Both the position numbers and the translations under genes were made by a program. The notes under the pieces are model-generated. The model had not been told where the DNA came from. It saw nothing but the letters and a program-made list of their open reading frames with translations, and searched no databases. From Parablautia sp. Marseille-Q6255 (GTDB taxonomy: Bacteria > Bacillota > Clostridia > Lachnospirales > Lachnospiraceae): a stretch of 64,000 bases of DNA. This document shows positions 22,240-31,454 of the stretch, piece after piece (the stretch's first letter is position 1; every line of letters begins with the position of its first letter). Where the stretch lies: the NCBI RefSeq assembly GCF_951230155.1, contig NZ_CATNVD010000002.1:1-64000 (forward strand), given 5' to 3'.

Positions 22240-23637
22240 TCACGCCTTTTCTTTTGGAAGGACGATATTAAGCAGGATCGACACGAAAGCTGCCGGCACG
22301 ATACCTGAACCGCCAAAGATCAACTGGATCCACTGCGGCGTTGCATTGAGGATCGTGCTGTTCGCACCCATTCCATATCCAATACCAAGCGCTACAGATA
22401 CGATCGTCAGGCTTCTCGGCGTAAGCTTTTCACGGGTGATCAGCTGGATACCGCTCAGTACAATAGAGGAAAACATCATAACTGCAGCTCCTCCAAGTAC
22501 AGACTGCGGCATAATAGACACCAGTGCTCCAAGCTTTGGAACCAGACCGCACAGAACGAGGAAAATCGCTCCCGACGCGAGCGCTATCCGGTTTACTACC
22601 TTTGTCATGGACACAAGACCTACATTCTGGCTGAAGGACGTATTCGCGAGTACACCGAAAAATGCTGCAAACGTAGATCCCAGACCATCACAGATCACGC
22701 CTCCGGAAAGCTCCTCGTCTGTCGCCTCCCGATCCATACCGCCTTCGATCACACCGGAAATATCACCTACCGTCTCTACCGCAGTCACGATAAACATGAT
22801 CATAACCGGGACAATCGCTCTCCAGTCAAACACAATTTTTACCGGCATCAGCTTCGGTACCGCAAACCAGGACGCCTCTGCGACCTTGTCCCAGTTGAGC
22901 ACCCACGCCTTCGTATACTCCACGCCGTCCGCAGTCACGCCAGTGTGCGGCAGGACAAGTCCCATGATAAAAGCTGCCGCATATCCGACCAGAATACCAA
23001 TCAGGATAGACGATGAACTCGTCATTCCCGTTGTTCCATGCTTCAGTGCGATGATCACTACAAGCACCAGCAGGCCGAGCAGCAGGTTTTCTATAGAGCC
23101 ATAGTCATTTGCCGTATTTCCGCCTCCAAAGGAGCTGATCCCGACCGAGATCAGGGACAGACCGATTGAAAGTACGATCGTACCTGTCACAACAGGCGGG
23201 AAAAACCTGCGCAGCGGCTTCAACAAAAATCCAAGCACCGTCTCAAACAGACCGCCGATCACAGATGCTCCCATGATCGCTCCATAGGTCAGCACACCGC
23301 CTCCCATTGTCGCAACAACACTGTTAAAGACACCGATAAATCCGGAGCTTGTTCCCATAATGATCGGCACCTTTCCACCGACCGGACCGATCGCATACAG
23401 CTGGACGAGTGTTACCACACCTGCAACAAACATCGCATTCTGTAAAAGAGCGACCTGAAGATCAGCAAACTCACCGCCGCTTCCCATTCCACATGCTCCT
23501 GTGATGATCAGCAGCGGCGTCAGATTCCCCACAAACATCGCAAGCACATGCTGCAGCCCAAGTGGGATCGCCTGTCTCAGCGGAAGCTTACCTTCAAACA
23601 CATAAGCTTCTTTTGACAATTCATTTGTGTTTTTCAT
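22240..23637 (-). CDS. Xanthine/uracil permease (NCS2 family)
   Basis: A 465-residue membrane protein of the nucleobase:cation symporter-2 family, with about 14 helices. Visible are the N-terminal LGLQHVLAMFVGNLTPLLI, the signature ETVGDISGVIEGG and the downstream NTSFSQNVGLVSMTKVVNR motif found in bacterial xanthine permeases. ATG 23637 has GAGGGAG upstream. Next to a molybdenum hydroxylase cluster it probably brings in xanthine or another purine, although uracil cannot be excluded by sequence. Confidence 0.9.
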   Translation of the reverse strand: MKNTNELSKEAYVFEGKLPLRQAIPLGLQHVLAMFVGNLTPLLIITGACGMGSGGEFADLQVALLQNAMFVAGVVTLVQLYAIGPVGGKVPIIMGTSSGFIGVFNSVVATMGGGVLTYGAIMGASVIGGLFETVLGFLLKPLRRFFPPVVTGTIVLSIGLSLISVGISSFGGGNTANDYGSIENLLLGLLVLVVIIALKHGTTGMTSSSSILIGILVGYAAAFIMGLVLPHTGVTADGVEYTKAWVLNWDKVAEASWFAVPKLMPVKIVFDWRAIVPVMIMFIVTAVETVGDISGVIEGGMDREATDEELSGGVICDGLGSTFAAFFGVLANTSFSQNVGLVSMTKVVNRIALASGAIFLVLCGLVPKLGALVSIMPQSVLGGAAVMMFSSIVLSGIQLITREKLTPRSLTIVSVALGIGYGMGANSTILNATPQWIQLIFGGSGIVPAAFVSILLNIVLPKEKA

Positions 23638-23684
23638 ACGTTTCTCCCTCTCTTCAAAATTGTACATTAAGCTTCGCGCGTCAA

Positions 23685-23714
23685 AGTATACCATAATCTC
23701 TCTTTTTTTTGCAA
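23685..23714 (-). promoter_or_regulatory. Promoter of the purine permease gene
   Basis: On the minus strand -35 TTGCAA (23714-23709), an 18-nt spacer and -10 TATACT (23690-23685) with an extended TGG before it. The leader to the ATG is only about 40 nt, too short for a purine riboswitch. Confidence 0.65.
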
Positions 23715-23791
23715 CGTTTTCTCCGTGCTTTTTTTCTGTTTTTGAAGTATACTTTAATTAATGTTATTAAATTAGAAAGAAGGAATATCTC

Positions 23792-24502
23792 TTGAAAATC
23801 CTCGGTCTGCAAAAATTGACGCTGCTGGATTATCCCGGCTATGTTGCTGCCATTATATTTCTTGGCGGATGTAATCTTCGCTGTCCATTCTGTCAGAACA
23901 GCTCTCTTGTCCTTACTCCCGACAGCCTCCCCGAGATCAGCCATGACGAATTTATGAGTTTTCTGAAAAAACGTTCCGGCATCCTGGAAGGAGTCTGCAT
24001 TACAGGTGGCGAGCCAACACTGCATGCTCAGCTTCCTGATCTGATCCGGGACATTCGCAATGCCGGATATCTGGTAAAGCTCGATACGAATGGCTCAAAC
24101 CCTGAAATGCTTCAGTTTCTGCTCAAAGAAGGTATGATCGACTACGCCGCAATGGATATAAAAGCAGGTCCCGCGCATTATGCAAAGGTCTGCGGCCTTT
24201 CCGAAGAAAAAACTGCAGACCTTCTTGAAAAAGTAGATCAGTCCATTAAACTTTTAAAAAACAGTGCGATCCCTTACGAATTTCGCACAACTGCAGTCAG
24301 GGGACTGCACGATGACTCCGATTTTTTGGAAATCCGCGAATGGATCAGCGGCTGCAAATATTATTATCTGCAAAATTTCCGCGACTGTCCGGAGGTGCTC
24401 CTGCCAGATCATTCCTTTTCTGCATTTTCGCAAAAGGAAATGGAACATTTTCTCGAGCTTGTGCAGCTTCGCATACCGGAGGCGGCTCTGCGCGGAATCT
24501 GA
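23792..24502 (+). CDS. nrdG: Anaerobic ribonucleotide reductase-activating radical SAM protein (NrdG type)
   Basis: A 236-residue radical SAM protein of the NrdG2 type, which installs the glycyl radical on class III ribonucleotide reductase. The cluster motif is CNLRCPFC near residue 28, followed by CITGGEPTL and KLDTNGSNPEML, conserved in activases. It starts with TTG 23792 after AAGAAGGA. No nrdD is nearby in the window, so the partner must lie elsewhere. Another glycyl-radical enzyme as partner is possible. Confidence 0.85.
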   Translation: MKILGLQKLTLLDYPGYVAAIIFLGGCNLRCPFCQNSSLVLTPDSLPEISHDEFMSFLKKRSGILEGVCITGGEPTLHAQLPDLIRDIRNAGYLVKLDTNGSNPEMLQFLLKEGMIDYAAMDIKAGPAHYAKVCGLSEEKTADLLEKVDQSIKLLKNSAIPYEFRTTAVRGLHDDSDFLEIREWISGCKYYYLQNFRDCPEVLLPDHSFSAFSQKEMEHFLELVQLRIPEAALRGI

Positions 24503-24543
24503 CCTGCCAGACGGCCGGCTGTTTTTCTCAAACGCTGCTGTTT

Positions 24544-25659
24544 TTACTCATTATCCTCCGTATCTCTGCAAAGCGGCTTGCACCAGTAGCCAAAGATCCT
24601 GCCACAGCCGCAGACGCCGGGCAGCTTAAAGTCCTGAAAACCAAACAGCTGTGCCATATACTGTTCCTGCGGATTCTGCATTCCGGGGACACCAAGCACA
24701 TACCCGCCTGAGTCTGTCATTGCCAGCAGCAAATGCCGGTACTGATGGAACGCATGCTGCAAAAAGCTGCTGCGCCCGACCTTCCATCCCTCCTGCTGCA
24801 GCCGTACAATATCGCATGGCCTGATCATTACACAGCAGGTAAATTCCGTATTTCCTCTCTGTTCTAATGGCTGACGTTTCTGAAAAAGCTCCTTGATGAC
24901 GCGATCCGCACTCTTTGGAAATGCGGTCCGGATCTCCTGCACTGCGTTGCTTCCGGCTTCCAAAGCTTCGCGCATATCAGCTTCTCCTGTTTCTTGCGCC
25001 ATTTCCGGCAACTGCGCCCCTTCTGTTATCTGAGGCTGCTCGGCTGCCCGGATCGCATCCTGCTCTTCTGGATTGTCTGTGACATCTATTTCCCGCGGTT
25101 GCTCCGGCTGCTCGTTTTCCATAGGATCAGCTTCTAATGGCTCTTGCTCTGGCTGCCGTTTTTTTGGATGCTCCGGCCTGGGCTGCTCATCATTCGGCTG
25201 TCTTTCTTCTGGCTGTCTTACTTCCGGTTGTCTTTCTTCTGGTTGTCTTTCTTCCGGCTGTTTTTCTTCCGGAAGCTCCAGCACCAAACGCTCGATTTCT
25301 ACCGGCTCATCATCCCAGACCGTCAGAAAACACCGTTCCTCTCCACTTCGTATCCAGATCCCTGCCAGATCCTTCAGCCTGTAGTTTCTGGCGACCGGCG
25401 TATCTACACGATAGGCCCATTCCTCTGCCTTCTCCTGTCCGGGACGCATTGTTCCCATCGGCAGCCCCAGCAGATAACCTCTCTCCCGCACAAATCCATA
25501 GACCTGGACCGGCGGCTCAGGCGGTACCTCAGTCATCAGCCGAAACAGGATCCGCCACATCCCGCTGCGCAGCTCTACCTTTGCAAATCCTGCATTTTTC
25601 TGTTTTTTCCCATTTATGTACTCATAGAAATAAGCAATAAACCGTTTATACTCCGGCAT
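24544..25659 (-). CDS. DUF6128-like protein with a Pro/Gln/Glu repeat linker
   Basis: A 371-residue protein with two globular ends and a low-complexity middle. The N-terminal part (MPEYKRFIAYFYEYINGKKQ ... GFVRERGYLLGLPMG) and C-terminal part (GRSSFLQHAFHQYRHLLLA ... GVCGCGRIFGYWC) match proteins annotated DUF6128 in Lachnospiraceae, function unknown. The linker carries a five-residue RQPEE-type repeat at about residues 130-160, then further acidic Pro-rich sequence. No signal peptide. Repeat number may vary between strains. Confidence 0.65.
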   Translation of the reverse strand: MPEYKRFIAYFYEYINGKKQKNAGFAKVELRSGMWRILFRLMTEVPPEPPVQVYGFVRERGYLLGLPMGTMRPGQEKAEEWAYRVDTPVARNYRLKDLAGIWIRSGEERCFLTVWDDEPVEIERLVLELPEEKQPEERQPEERQPEVRQPEERQPNDEQPRPEHPKKRQPEQEPLEADPMENEQPEQPREIDVTDNPEEQDAIRAAEQPQITEGAQLPEMAQETGEADMREALEAGSNAVQEIRTAFPKSADRVIKELFQKRQPLEQRGNTEFTCCVMIRPCDIVRLQQEGWKVGRSSFLQHAFHQYRHLLLAMTDSGGYVLGVPGMQNPQEQYMAQLFGFQDFKLPGVCGCGRIFGYWCKPLCRDTEDNE

Positions 25660-25751
25660 AATTTCCCCACATCCTTTTCTGTTCAGAACATTATATGCCG
25701 GAGGTTATCCGATTATCACTCCTGCTCCATCTTTTATAACGGACAGTCCTC

Positions 25752-28547
25752 CTATTTCACAACCATCAGGCTGCTCCCTGTTATTTCTTTTTTGACAATG
25801 ATCTTCCTGTCAATACGTTCTTTGAGTTCCTCTACATGTGAAATGATACCGGCAAGGCGATGACTTCCTGCCAGTTCGTTTAAGATCCGTATCGCCTGAT
25901 TGAGCGAATCCCGGTCAAGAGAACCAAATCCTTCATCAATGAATACCGCATCAAGCTGGATCCCGCCTGCATGCTGCTGCACTACATCAGCCAGTCCGAG
26001 CGCCATGGACAAGGACGCCTTAAAGGATTCTCCTCCTGATAAGCTCTGCACGCTGCGCAGACGCCCCGTGTAATAATCAAATACATCCAGTTCCAGTCCT
26101 GTCTGACTGCGCAGGTTTCCTGACCGCTCTCTGCGCTGCAGCAAATACCTGCCGTCTGTCATAGAGGAAAATCTTTTATTTGCCTCCTGGATGATCTCTT
26201 TAAAAAATACTGTCTGAATATACTGTTCAAAAGCAAGCTTCTGCCGCCCTTTCAGCTCTCCGTTCGCGGTCTCAGAAAGCGCAGCAAGAAGCTCGTACGC
26301 TTTTTCGCTCTGTGCAAGTCGCTTTCCTCCATCCTGCAAAAAAGCATAGATGTTCCGGTTCGTCTGCAGCCGGACATGCCGTTCCTTTCTGACCTGCTCC
26401 AGCTCACTGCGGCGCTCTTCCAGCCTTTTTCGGGTTTCCGTCAGCTGTGCTGCATCTGCCGGTCTTGCCTGCGCAATCTGCTGCTGCAGCGCTTCCAGAG
26501 CCTTTTGTTCCGAGGCTCTCTCTGTTTTTCCTCTCTCCAGCTGCTCGCCCGCCTGTCGCAGCGCGCGCTCCAGCTCCTCTTTGTTCCTGCGCAGCTGTTC
26601 CATCCGGTCAGCTGCCTGCGTACGATCTGCATACGGCAGTTCTTTGCGCAGCTCCTCTTTTTGCTGTTCAAATGCCTCTGCCTGCGTCAGATACGTGATC
26701 CTGCGCTGTTCCAGCAGCGTTTTGTTCTCCGTAAATGCAGCAAGACGCTGCTCCATGGCCGGAAGCTTTTTCTCCAGTTCGCCCTTCTCCCGCCACAGCC
26801 CCATAAGCTGTCGGCGCCGTTCCTGATTCATCCTCTCCTGCTGCGCAAGCTCTTTTTTGCAGACTGCAAAATACTCTTCCGCCGGATACTCCCGGCGCGC
26901 CCCAGGCTGCTCTCTGTCATACCACGCATCAAATTGTTTCCTGCTCTGCTCATAGGTGCCGCGCAGCTGTGCCGTACACTGTGCCGCATCTGCCGCCTCC
27001 ATCCGCGCAGTATCCTTTATCTGCTCCAGACTGCGCAGCTCCTGCTCTGACGGACTGTGGATACCTGGCACAGCAGGCGACGGATGCTCCTTCGAACCGC
27101 ACACCGGACATGCTCTGCCTTCCTCCAGCCGCTTCGCAAGTATACCCGCCTGATTTTTCAAAAACTCCGCTTCCATATCTATATACTGTCTGCCCAGCTG
27201 CACGCTGCGCTGCTGAAGCTCCAGATATCTCTTTTCTTCCTGTTCCAGCTGTCTTTTCTGACGTCTGACGCTTCCATACAGTGCTTCAAACTGATCCAGC
27301 TCTTCCCGTCTCTGCTTTAAGGTCGCCTGTGTATGCTCCAGAAACTGCAGTTCCTGCTCCGGCACACCGATTTCATTGTATCGTTTTCTGCCTGCCTCAA
27401 GCTGACTCTTCACCTGTGCGCCGCCGCTCCCGGCTTCCTTCGCTTCCCGATCTGCCCCGGCAGCTGCAGCGTTCAGCTTTCTGATTTTCTGCTCTAAAAG
27501 GTCCAAAGCTTCGTATCGCTTCATCTGGCCTTCCAGCACTGCGATCTGCCCCCCGGCAGCTTCAGCCTCCGGCTGCCGTCTGCGCGCCTCTTCATACTGA
27601 CACTGCCATTTCTCACACCACTTTGCCAGCTGCAAAAGCCTTTGCTCTTTCTTCTCTATCTCTGCTTTTGCCTGGTCTACCATGCGCTGCCTTCCAAGCA
27701 GCTCCTGAAGTCCTGAGATCCTCTGCGTAAGCTTTTCCTGTGCCTGCGCGTCCAGACGATCCTGATCCTCCTCTTTGCGCAGCAGCTTTTCCAGATCCTC
27801 TGTCAGCTCCGAAATATGGTACGATGCCTGTCCTGCATCAAGCTCTCCAAGCCGTCTCAAAGCCTCATCCATATCCTCATCGGGATCATCCGGCTGCGGC
27901 GGAAGAAGAATCCCCTGCACATACTGGCTGATACTGCGCCGTTCCTCCTCATACTCCCGCTGTGTCGCAAGTAATTGCTTTTTTAATTCTCTCTGAAAAT
28001 CCACGTAAAGTCCCGTATTAAAAATCTTTCGGAATATCTTACCGCGTTCCTCTGTCCCCACAAGCAGCAGCTTTAAAAAATCTCCCTGCGCGATCATCGC
28101 GATCTGGACAAACTGATTCCGGTCCAGTCCCAGCAGCTCTTCGATCGCCTTTGTCGTCTGCCTGCTTCCTGTAACTACCCTGCCGTCAGGATACAAAAGT
28201 GACGCGCCTGCCGCTTCCGTTGTCATACCCTCTCCACGCGCTTTCGGCCGCAGATACTCTGGATTGCGCGTAACCGTATAAGACTGTCCCCGGCATAAAA
28301 ATGTAAGCTCTACATACGTTTTCTGTGTCGGAGCCGCAAAATCTGAGCGGAGCATATCTGCCTTTCGCACATCTCCGCTCGCCTCGCCGTAAAGAGCAAA
28401 AACAATGCCATCAAATATGGTAGTTTTTCCGGCTCCGGTGTCTCCCGTGATCAGGTAGATCCCATGATCGCCAAATTCAGAAAACGGCACTGTCACACAT
28501 CCGGCATACGGCCCAAACGCACACATTGTCAGTTTTTCCGGTCTCAT
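25752..28547 (-). CDS. sbcC: SbcC exonuclease ATPase subunit
   Basis: A 931-residue SMC/Rad50-type ATPase, partner of SbcD in cleaving hairpins and DNA ends. Walker A is GDTGAGKTT in the N-terminal head. Two long coiled coils (Gln/Glu/Arg-rich) flank the zinc hook CPVC (ACPVCGSKEHPSP) near the middle. The C-terminal head has the signature LSGGESFKASLSMALGLAD and Walker B VFIDEGFGSLD. It follows sbcD closely on the same strand. Confidence 0.95.
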   Translation of the reverse strand: MRPEKLTMCAFGPYAGCVTVPFSEFGDHGIYLITGDTGAGKTTIFDGIVFALYGEASGDVRKADMLRSDFAAPTQKTYVELTFLCRGQSYTVTRNPEYLRPKARGEGMTTEAAGASLLYPDGRVVTGSRQTTKAIEELLGLDRNQFVQIAMIAQGDFLKLLLVGTEERGKIFRKIFNTGLYVDFQRELKKQLLATQREYEEERRSISQYVQGILLPPQPDDPDEDMDEALRRLGELDAGQASYHISELTEDLEKLLRKEEDQDRLDAQAQEKLTQRISGLQELLGRQRMVDQAKAEIEKKEQRLLQLAKWCEKWQCQYEEARRRQPEAEAAGGQIAVLEGQMKRYEALDLLEQKIRKLNAAAAGADREAKEAGSGGAQVKSQLEAGRKRYNEIGVPEQELQFLEHTQATLKQRREELDQFEALYGSVRRQKRQLEQEEKRYLELQQRSVQLGRQYIDMEAEFLKNQAGILAKRLEEGRACPVCGSKEHPSPAVPGIHSPSEQELRSLEQIKDTARMEAADAAQCTAQLRGTYEQSRKQFDAWYDREQPGARREYPAEEYFAVCKKELAQQERMNQERRRQLMGLWREKGELEKKLPAMEQRLAAFTENKTLLEQRRITYLTQAEAFEQQKEELRKELPYADRTQAADRMEQLRRNKEELERALRQAGEQLERGKTERASEQKALEALQQQIAQARPADAAQLTETRKRLEERRSELEQVRKERHVRLQTNRNIYAFLQDGGKRLAQSEKAYELLAALSETANGELKGRQKLAFEQYIQTVFFKEIIQEANKRFSSMTDGRYLLQRRERSGNLRSQTGLELDVFDYYTGRLRSVQSLSGGESFKASLSMALGLADVVQQHAGGIQLDAVFIDEGFGSLDRDSLNQAIRILNELAGSHRLAGIISHVEELKERIDRKIIVKKEITGSSLMVVK

Positions 28548-28576
28548 AATCCTTCTTCCCCTTTCACAGTCTGTTT

Positions 28577-29794
28577 TCAGTGCTCCCGTGCAAGCGCCCG
28601 CAGGATAGAATCCACCCGCTCCCTTTGCTCACTGCTCATTTTCCTCCCATTTTGCTGCTTAAAGAATTCCTCAAACAGCTCCTGCGGCGTTTTTTCTTCC
28701 ACCAGTATTTCCGTTTCTTCTATTTTATTGTGTCCGCCTGTCAGAGTTCTCTCAAAATCAAGCTTCATAATGTTCGGATACACTTCGCGAAGCTTCCCGA
28801 GCGCATCCAGGATCCCATCCTGATCAGTCAGGGTAATATGCAGATAGTCCTCTCTGTTCGCCAGACTATATACTTCCTTTGTTAAAAGCGTCTCAAAAGG
28901 TCCCCGGATCTCCCGGAGGTCAAGCCTCGGGATCAGCGGCAGTGCAGATACAGATATCTGACAGGATCCCTGTGCAGGTTCTGTGTCAATCTCCACCACA
29001 GTCACAGATTTCTGGTGTCCTGCCTCTGAGAAAGAATATTTAAGCGGCGAGCCGCAATAACGCACCGTCTCCGATCCCACATTCTGCGGACGATGAAGAT
29101 GGCCCAGCGCCACATAGTCGAACGCCCTCACTGCAGAAGCATCGACCTGATCCAGGCCTCCGACAGACAGCTCCTCCGAGTCGCATACCGCTGCTCCGGT
29201 AAGGAACTGATGCATCAGCAAAATATTAGGACCGTCATGTGGAAGTGTCGCAGAATGAAGAACTGCTTCTACTGCCTGCTGAGTCGTATCTATCTCCTGC
29301 TCCGGAAAGAAGCGACGCACCTGTACCGGGCGCAGATACGGCAAAAGCCAGATATACACGCGGTTCCCTGATCTCTGCTCTGCTTCTGTCACCGATGTGA
29401 TGTGCAGGCTCCCATCTGGCTGCTTCTGTGCACAATATCCCTGGAGTGTGCCGTCAAACAGCCGCGACACATACACGCCGGAACGCTCCAGCATCCTTGC
29501 CGCATACGCTACACGCTCGGCCGAGTCGTGATTTCCACTGATCACCCATACCGGGACTTTCCTGAGCGCCAACTGGGATAAAAACCAGTCCGCCAGCTCG
29601 ACTGCCTCCGCGGACGGCATAGATCTGTCATACAGATCTCCTGCGATCCATACACCGTCTGGCTGCTCCTGCTCTGCGAGCTCCAGCATCTGCTGCAAAA
29701 TATACCGCTGATCCTCCAGCATAGAAAATCCATTTACACGTTTTCCTATATGAAGATCTGAAATATGAAAAAATTTCATCCTCCTGTACCTCAT
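28577..29794 (-). CDS. sbcD: SbcD nuclease subunit
   Basis: A 405-residue Mre11-type metallophosphoesterase. Metal-site motifs are visible in order: SDLHIGK, GDLYDR, GNHDSAERV, and LGHLHRPQ. ATG 29794 overlaps the stop of the upstream hydrolase gene (ATGA); a second ATG at 29779 is the usual family start (MKFFHISDLHIGK) but lies immediately after AGGAGG, too close for normal initiation. Both remain possible. Confidence 0.95.
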   Translation of the reverse strand: MRYRRMKFFHISDLHIGKRVNGFSMLEDQRYILQQMLELAEQEQPDGVWIAGDLYDRSMPSAEAVELADWFLSQLALRKVPVWVISGNHDSAERVAYAARMLERSGVYVSRLFDGTLQGYCAQKQPDGSLHITSVTEAEQRSGNRVYIWLLPYLRPVQVRRFFPEQEIDTTQQAVEAVLHSATLPHDGPNILLMHQFLTGAAVCDSEELSVGGLDQVDASAVRAFDYVALGHLHRPQNVGSETVRYCGSPLKYSFSEAGHQKSVTVVEIDTEPAQGSCQISVSALPLIPRLDLREIRGPFETLLTKEVYSLANREDYLHITLTDQDGILDALGKLREVYPNIMKLDFERTLTGGHNKIEETEILVEEKTPQELFEEFFKQQNGRKMSSEQRERVDSILRALAREH

Positions 29795-31125
29795 TCATTA
29801 AGATAATCATATACTATTTTTGATATGTTCCGTATACCGGATACAGCAGAGGCGCCTCCTCCGGTTGAAAAAACACAGATCACATAATCTGTTTTTTCTC
29901 CATAAACGATCGCCATATCATGCTGCGTAGTCGACGTCTCTCCCGTCTTATTTGCCGCCTTCACACCAGCCGGCAGTCCTGCCGGGATTTTCCCCCTGCG
30001 TTTTTGCTGCAGCAGGAGACTTTGCATTTTCTGCGAATATTTTCTGGAAACACATTTTCCCCGATAAATGCGTTCCAGCAAAACTCCGCAGTCCTTTGCC
30101 GACGTCATATTGCGGCCTCCGTCTCCCGTACTCGCACAGGAGGCAGGATGCAGCGTATGATGGCAGCCCGTCTGATCGTATCCCTGCTTCTTCAGATAAC
30201 GGTTTACCACTGCGGCTCCCGATACAAACGAATTCCCCTGCGCACACACAAGCGTATTATAGGCATCATTGCTGCTCACTGTGATCATCGAGTGCAGCAG
30301 GCTGCGCACCGTACTGCTCTCCTCCATCCTGCCATGAGCAATCTCATTATATACAGACGCCATAACAAAAGCCTTGATCGTACTGGCTGAATACATGGAG
30401 CGGTCATTTATGTTTACTACATCTCCTGTCTCCAGGTTTTTCACGTAAACAGACCAGGAGCCCCTGTACCGTCTTACTGTATCAACCAGTTTTTTCTTCA
30501 GCTTTCCAAGAGCCACCTCATTTTCAGGACATTTTTTCCCGTCATAGCCGACCCATGTTCCATCCGGCGTCTGTTTATTCTTTGCCATCACCCCGTTCGA
30601 CTGCAGATAATAACCAGATTTCCACCGATCCGTCACGCACTTTCCCGCACTGGTCAGATAATACCGTTTCCTGCCGACTGCAATCCATCCCTTTTTCGTG
30701 TAGAGTTTTCCATCTTTTCCTCCAAAGTAATACATCCCCTGAAATTTCTTTTTCCCGGCAGTCTGCGCCAGCACATGGAAATCCCTCCTGGTACACAGCC
30801 GCCCGTCCTCTTCAAAAAAGTAATAGCCCTTTTCAAAAACACTGCGTCCCTTCCTTTCGGGTACGACCCTGTGCACTCCGCCGGACACTGTCCCGTCTCT
30901 GTCCCTTAAGTACCAGCCCTTCCCTTCTTTTTTGAGGTATCTGCCAGAACCGTCTGCCATTTTTATATACCGTTCCTTTTGCTCCGGCCTTTGGCTGCGC
31001 GCTTCAGCCACCGATACATGCAGCGAAACAATAAGTACCGCAAACACACCGATTATCCACAGCTTCCTCCAAAAACACTGCCCTTTTCCACACTGCTTTA
31101 CACGTTTTCCTCTTATCCTGTTCAT
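29791..31125 (-). CDS. Secreted serine hydrolase (class A beta-lactamase fold) with cell-wall-binding-like repeats
   Basis: A 444-residue exported protein: signal/anchor near residues 22-40 (LWIIGVFAVLIVSLHVSVAEA), then a series of aromatic repeats (GRYLKKEGKGWYLRD, KGYYFFEEDGRLCT, GMYYFGGKDGKLYTKKGWI) like choline/cell-wall-binding repeats. A penicillin-recognising domain follows with SxxK in SASTIKAF, SDN-type SSNDAY and KTGET. It could be a peptidoglycan hydrolase or carboxypeptidase-like enzyme; true beta-lactamase activity is uncertain because the Glu166 region is not clear. ATG 31125 follows GAGGAGGGG. Confidence 0.8.
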   Translation of the reverse strand: MNRIRGKRVKQCGKGQCFWRKLWIIGVFAVLIVSLHVSVAEARSQRPEQKERYIKMADGSGRYLKKEGKGWYLRDRDGTVSGGVHRVVPERKGRSVFEKGYYFFEEDGRLCTRRDFHVLAQTAGKKKFQGMYYFGGKDGKLYTKKGWIAVGRKRYYLTSAGKCVTDRWKSGYYLQSNGVMAKNKQTPDGTWVGYDGKKCPENEVALGKLKKKLVDTVRRYRGSWSVYVKNLETGDVVNINDRSMYSASTIKAFVMASVYNEIAHGRMEESSTVRSLLHSMITVSSNDAYNTLVCAQGNSFVSGAAVVNRYLKKQGYDQTGCHHTLHPASCASTGDGGRNMTSAKDCGVLLERIYRGKCVSRKYSQKMQSLLLQQKRRGKIPAGLPAGVKAANKTGETSTTQHDMAIVYGEKTDYVICVFSTGGGASAVSGIRNISKIVYDYLNE

Positions 31126-31248
31126 AAACACCCCTCCTCTTGCTTCACCTGTAAATAACATATTACCTGCTTTTTTCAGTTCTTGCAAGAAAGCATCTCT
31201 GTTCGCCCCCCAAATATGCTATACTGTCCACGAAAGCAATGAGCAGTG

Positions 31249-31343
31249 TGAATCCTCTAATGGCACACCGGATGCTTGCAGACGAGTAATCCTCTAATGG
31301 CACACCGGATGCTTGCAGACGGGTGTGACAGATAGAGGATTCA
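31249..31343. repeat. Palindromic element with a 34-bp tandem duplication
   Basis: The arms TGAATCCTCTA (31249-31259) and TAGAGGATTCA (31333-31343) are perfect inverted repeats. Inside, a 34-bp unit occurs twice, at 31251-31284 and 31288-31321, without mismatch. An inner CACACC/GGTGTG pair strengthens the fold. A further hairpin (GAAAAAGC/GCTTTTTC) lies at 31366-31384. The element fills the gap between the hydrolase and the response regulator and looks like a small repeated palindromic element of the genome. Confidence 0.7.
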
Positions 31344-31454
31344 TAGGGCGAATGCCCGTGAACGAGAAAAAGCTGCGCTTTTTCGAGTGCCACTGCGAAT
31401 AACTTCATTATCAGTGTGAATGGAAATTGAATTTTTTGTATCAGGGAGATTTTT

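Noticed and set aside
23638-23684. Purine riboswitch upstream of the nucleobase permease
   Set aside because: The predicted leader is about 40 nt and lacks the three-way junction core, so there is no room for the aptamer.
25180-25270. Short 15-bp repeats on the minus strand
   Set aside because: They encode the RQPEE-type pentapeptide linker of the DUF6128-like protein.
30555-30935. Plus-strand frame of 126 codons
   Set aside because: Antisense to the repeat region of the secreted serine hydrolase; composition mirrors the repeats.
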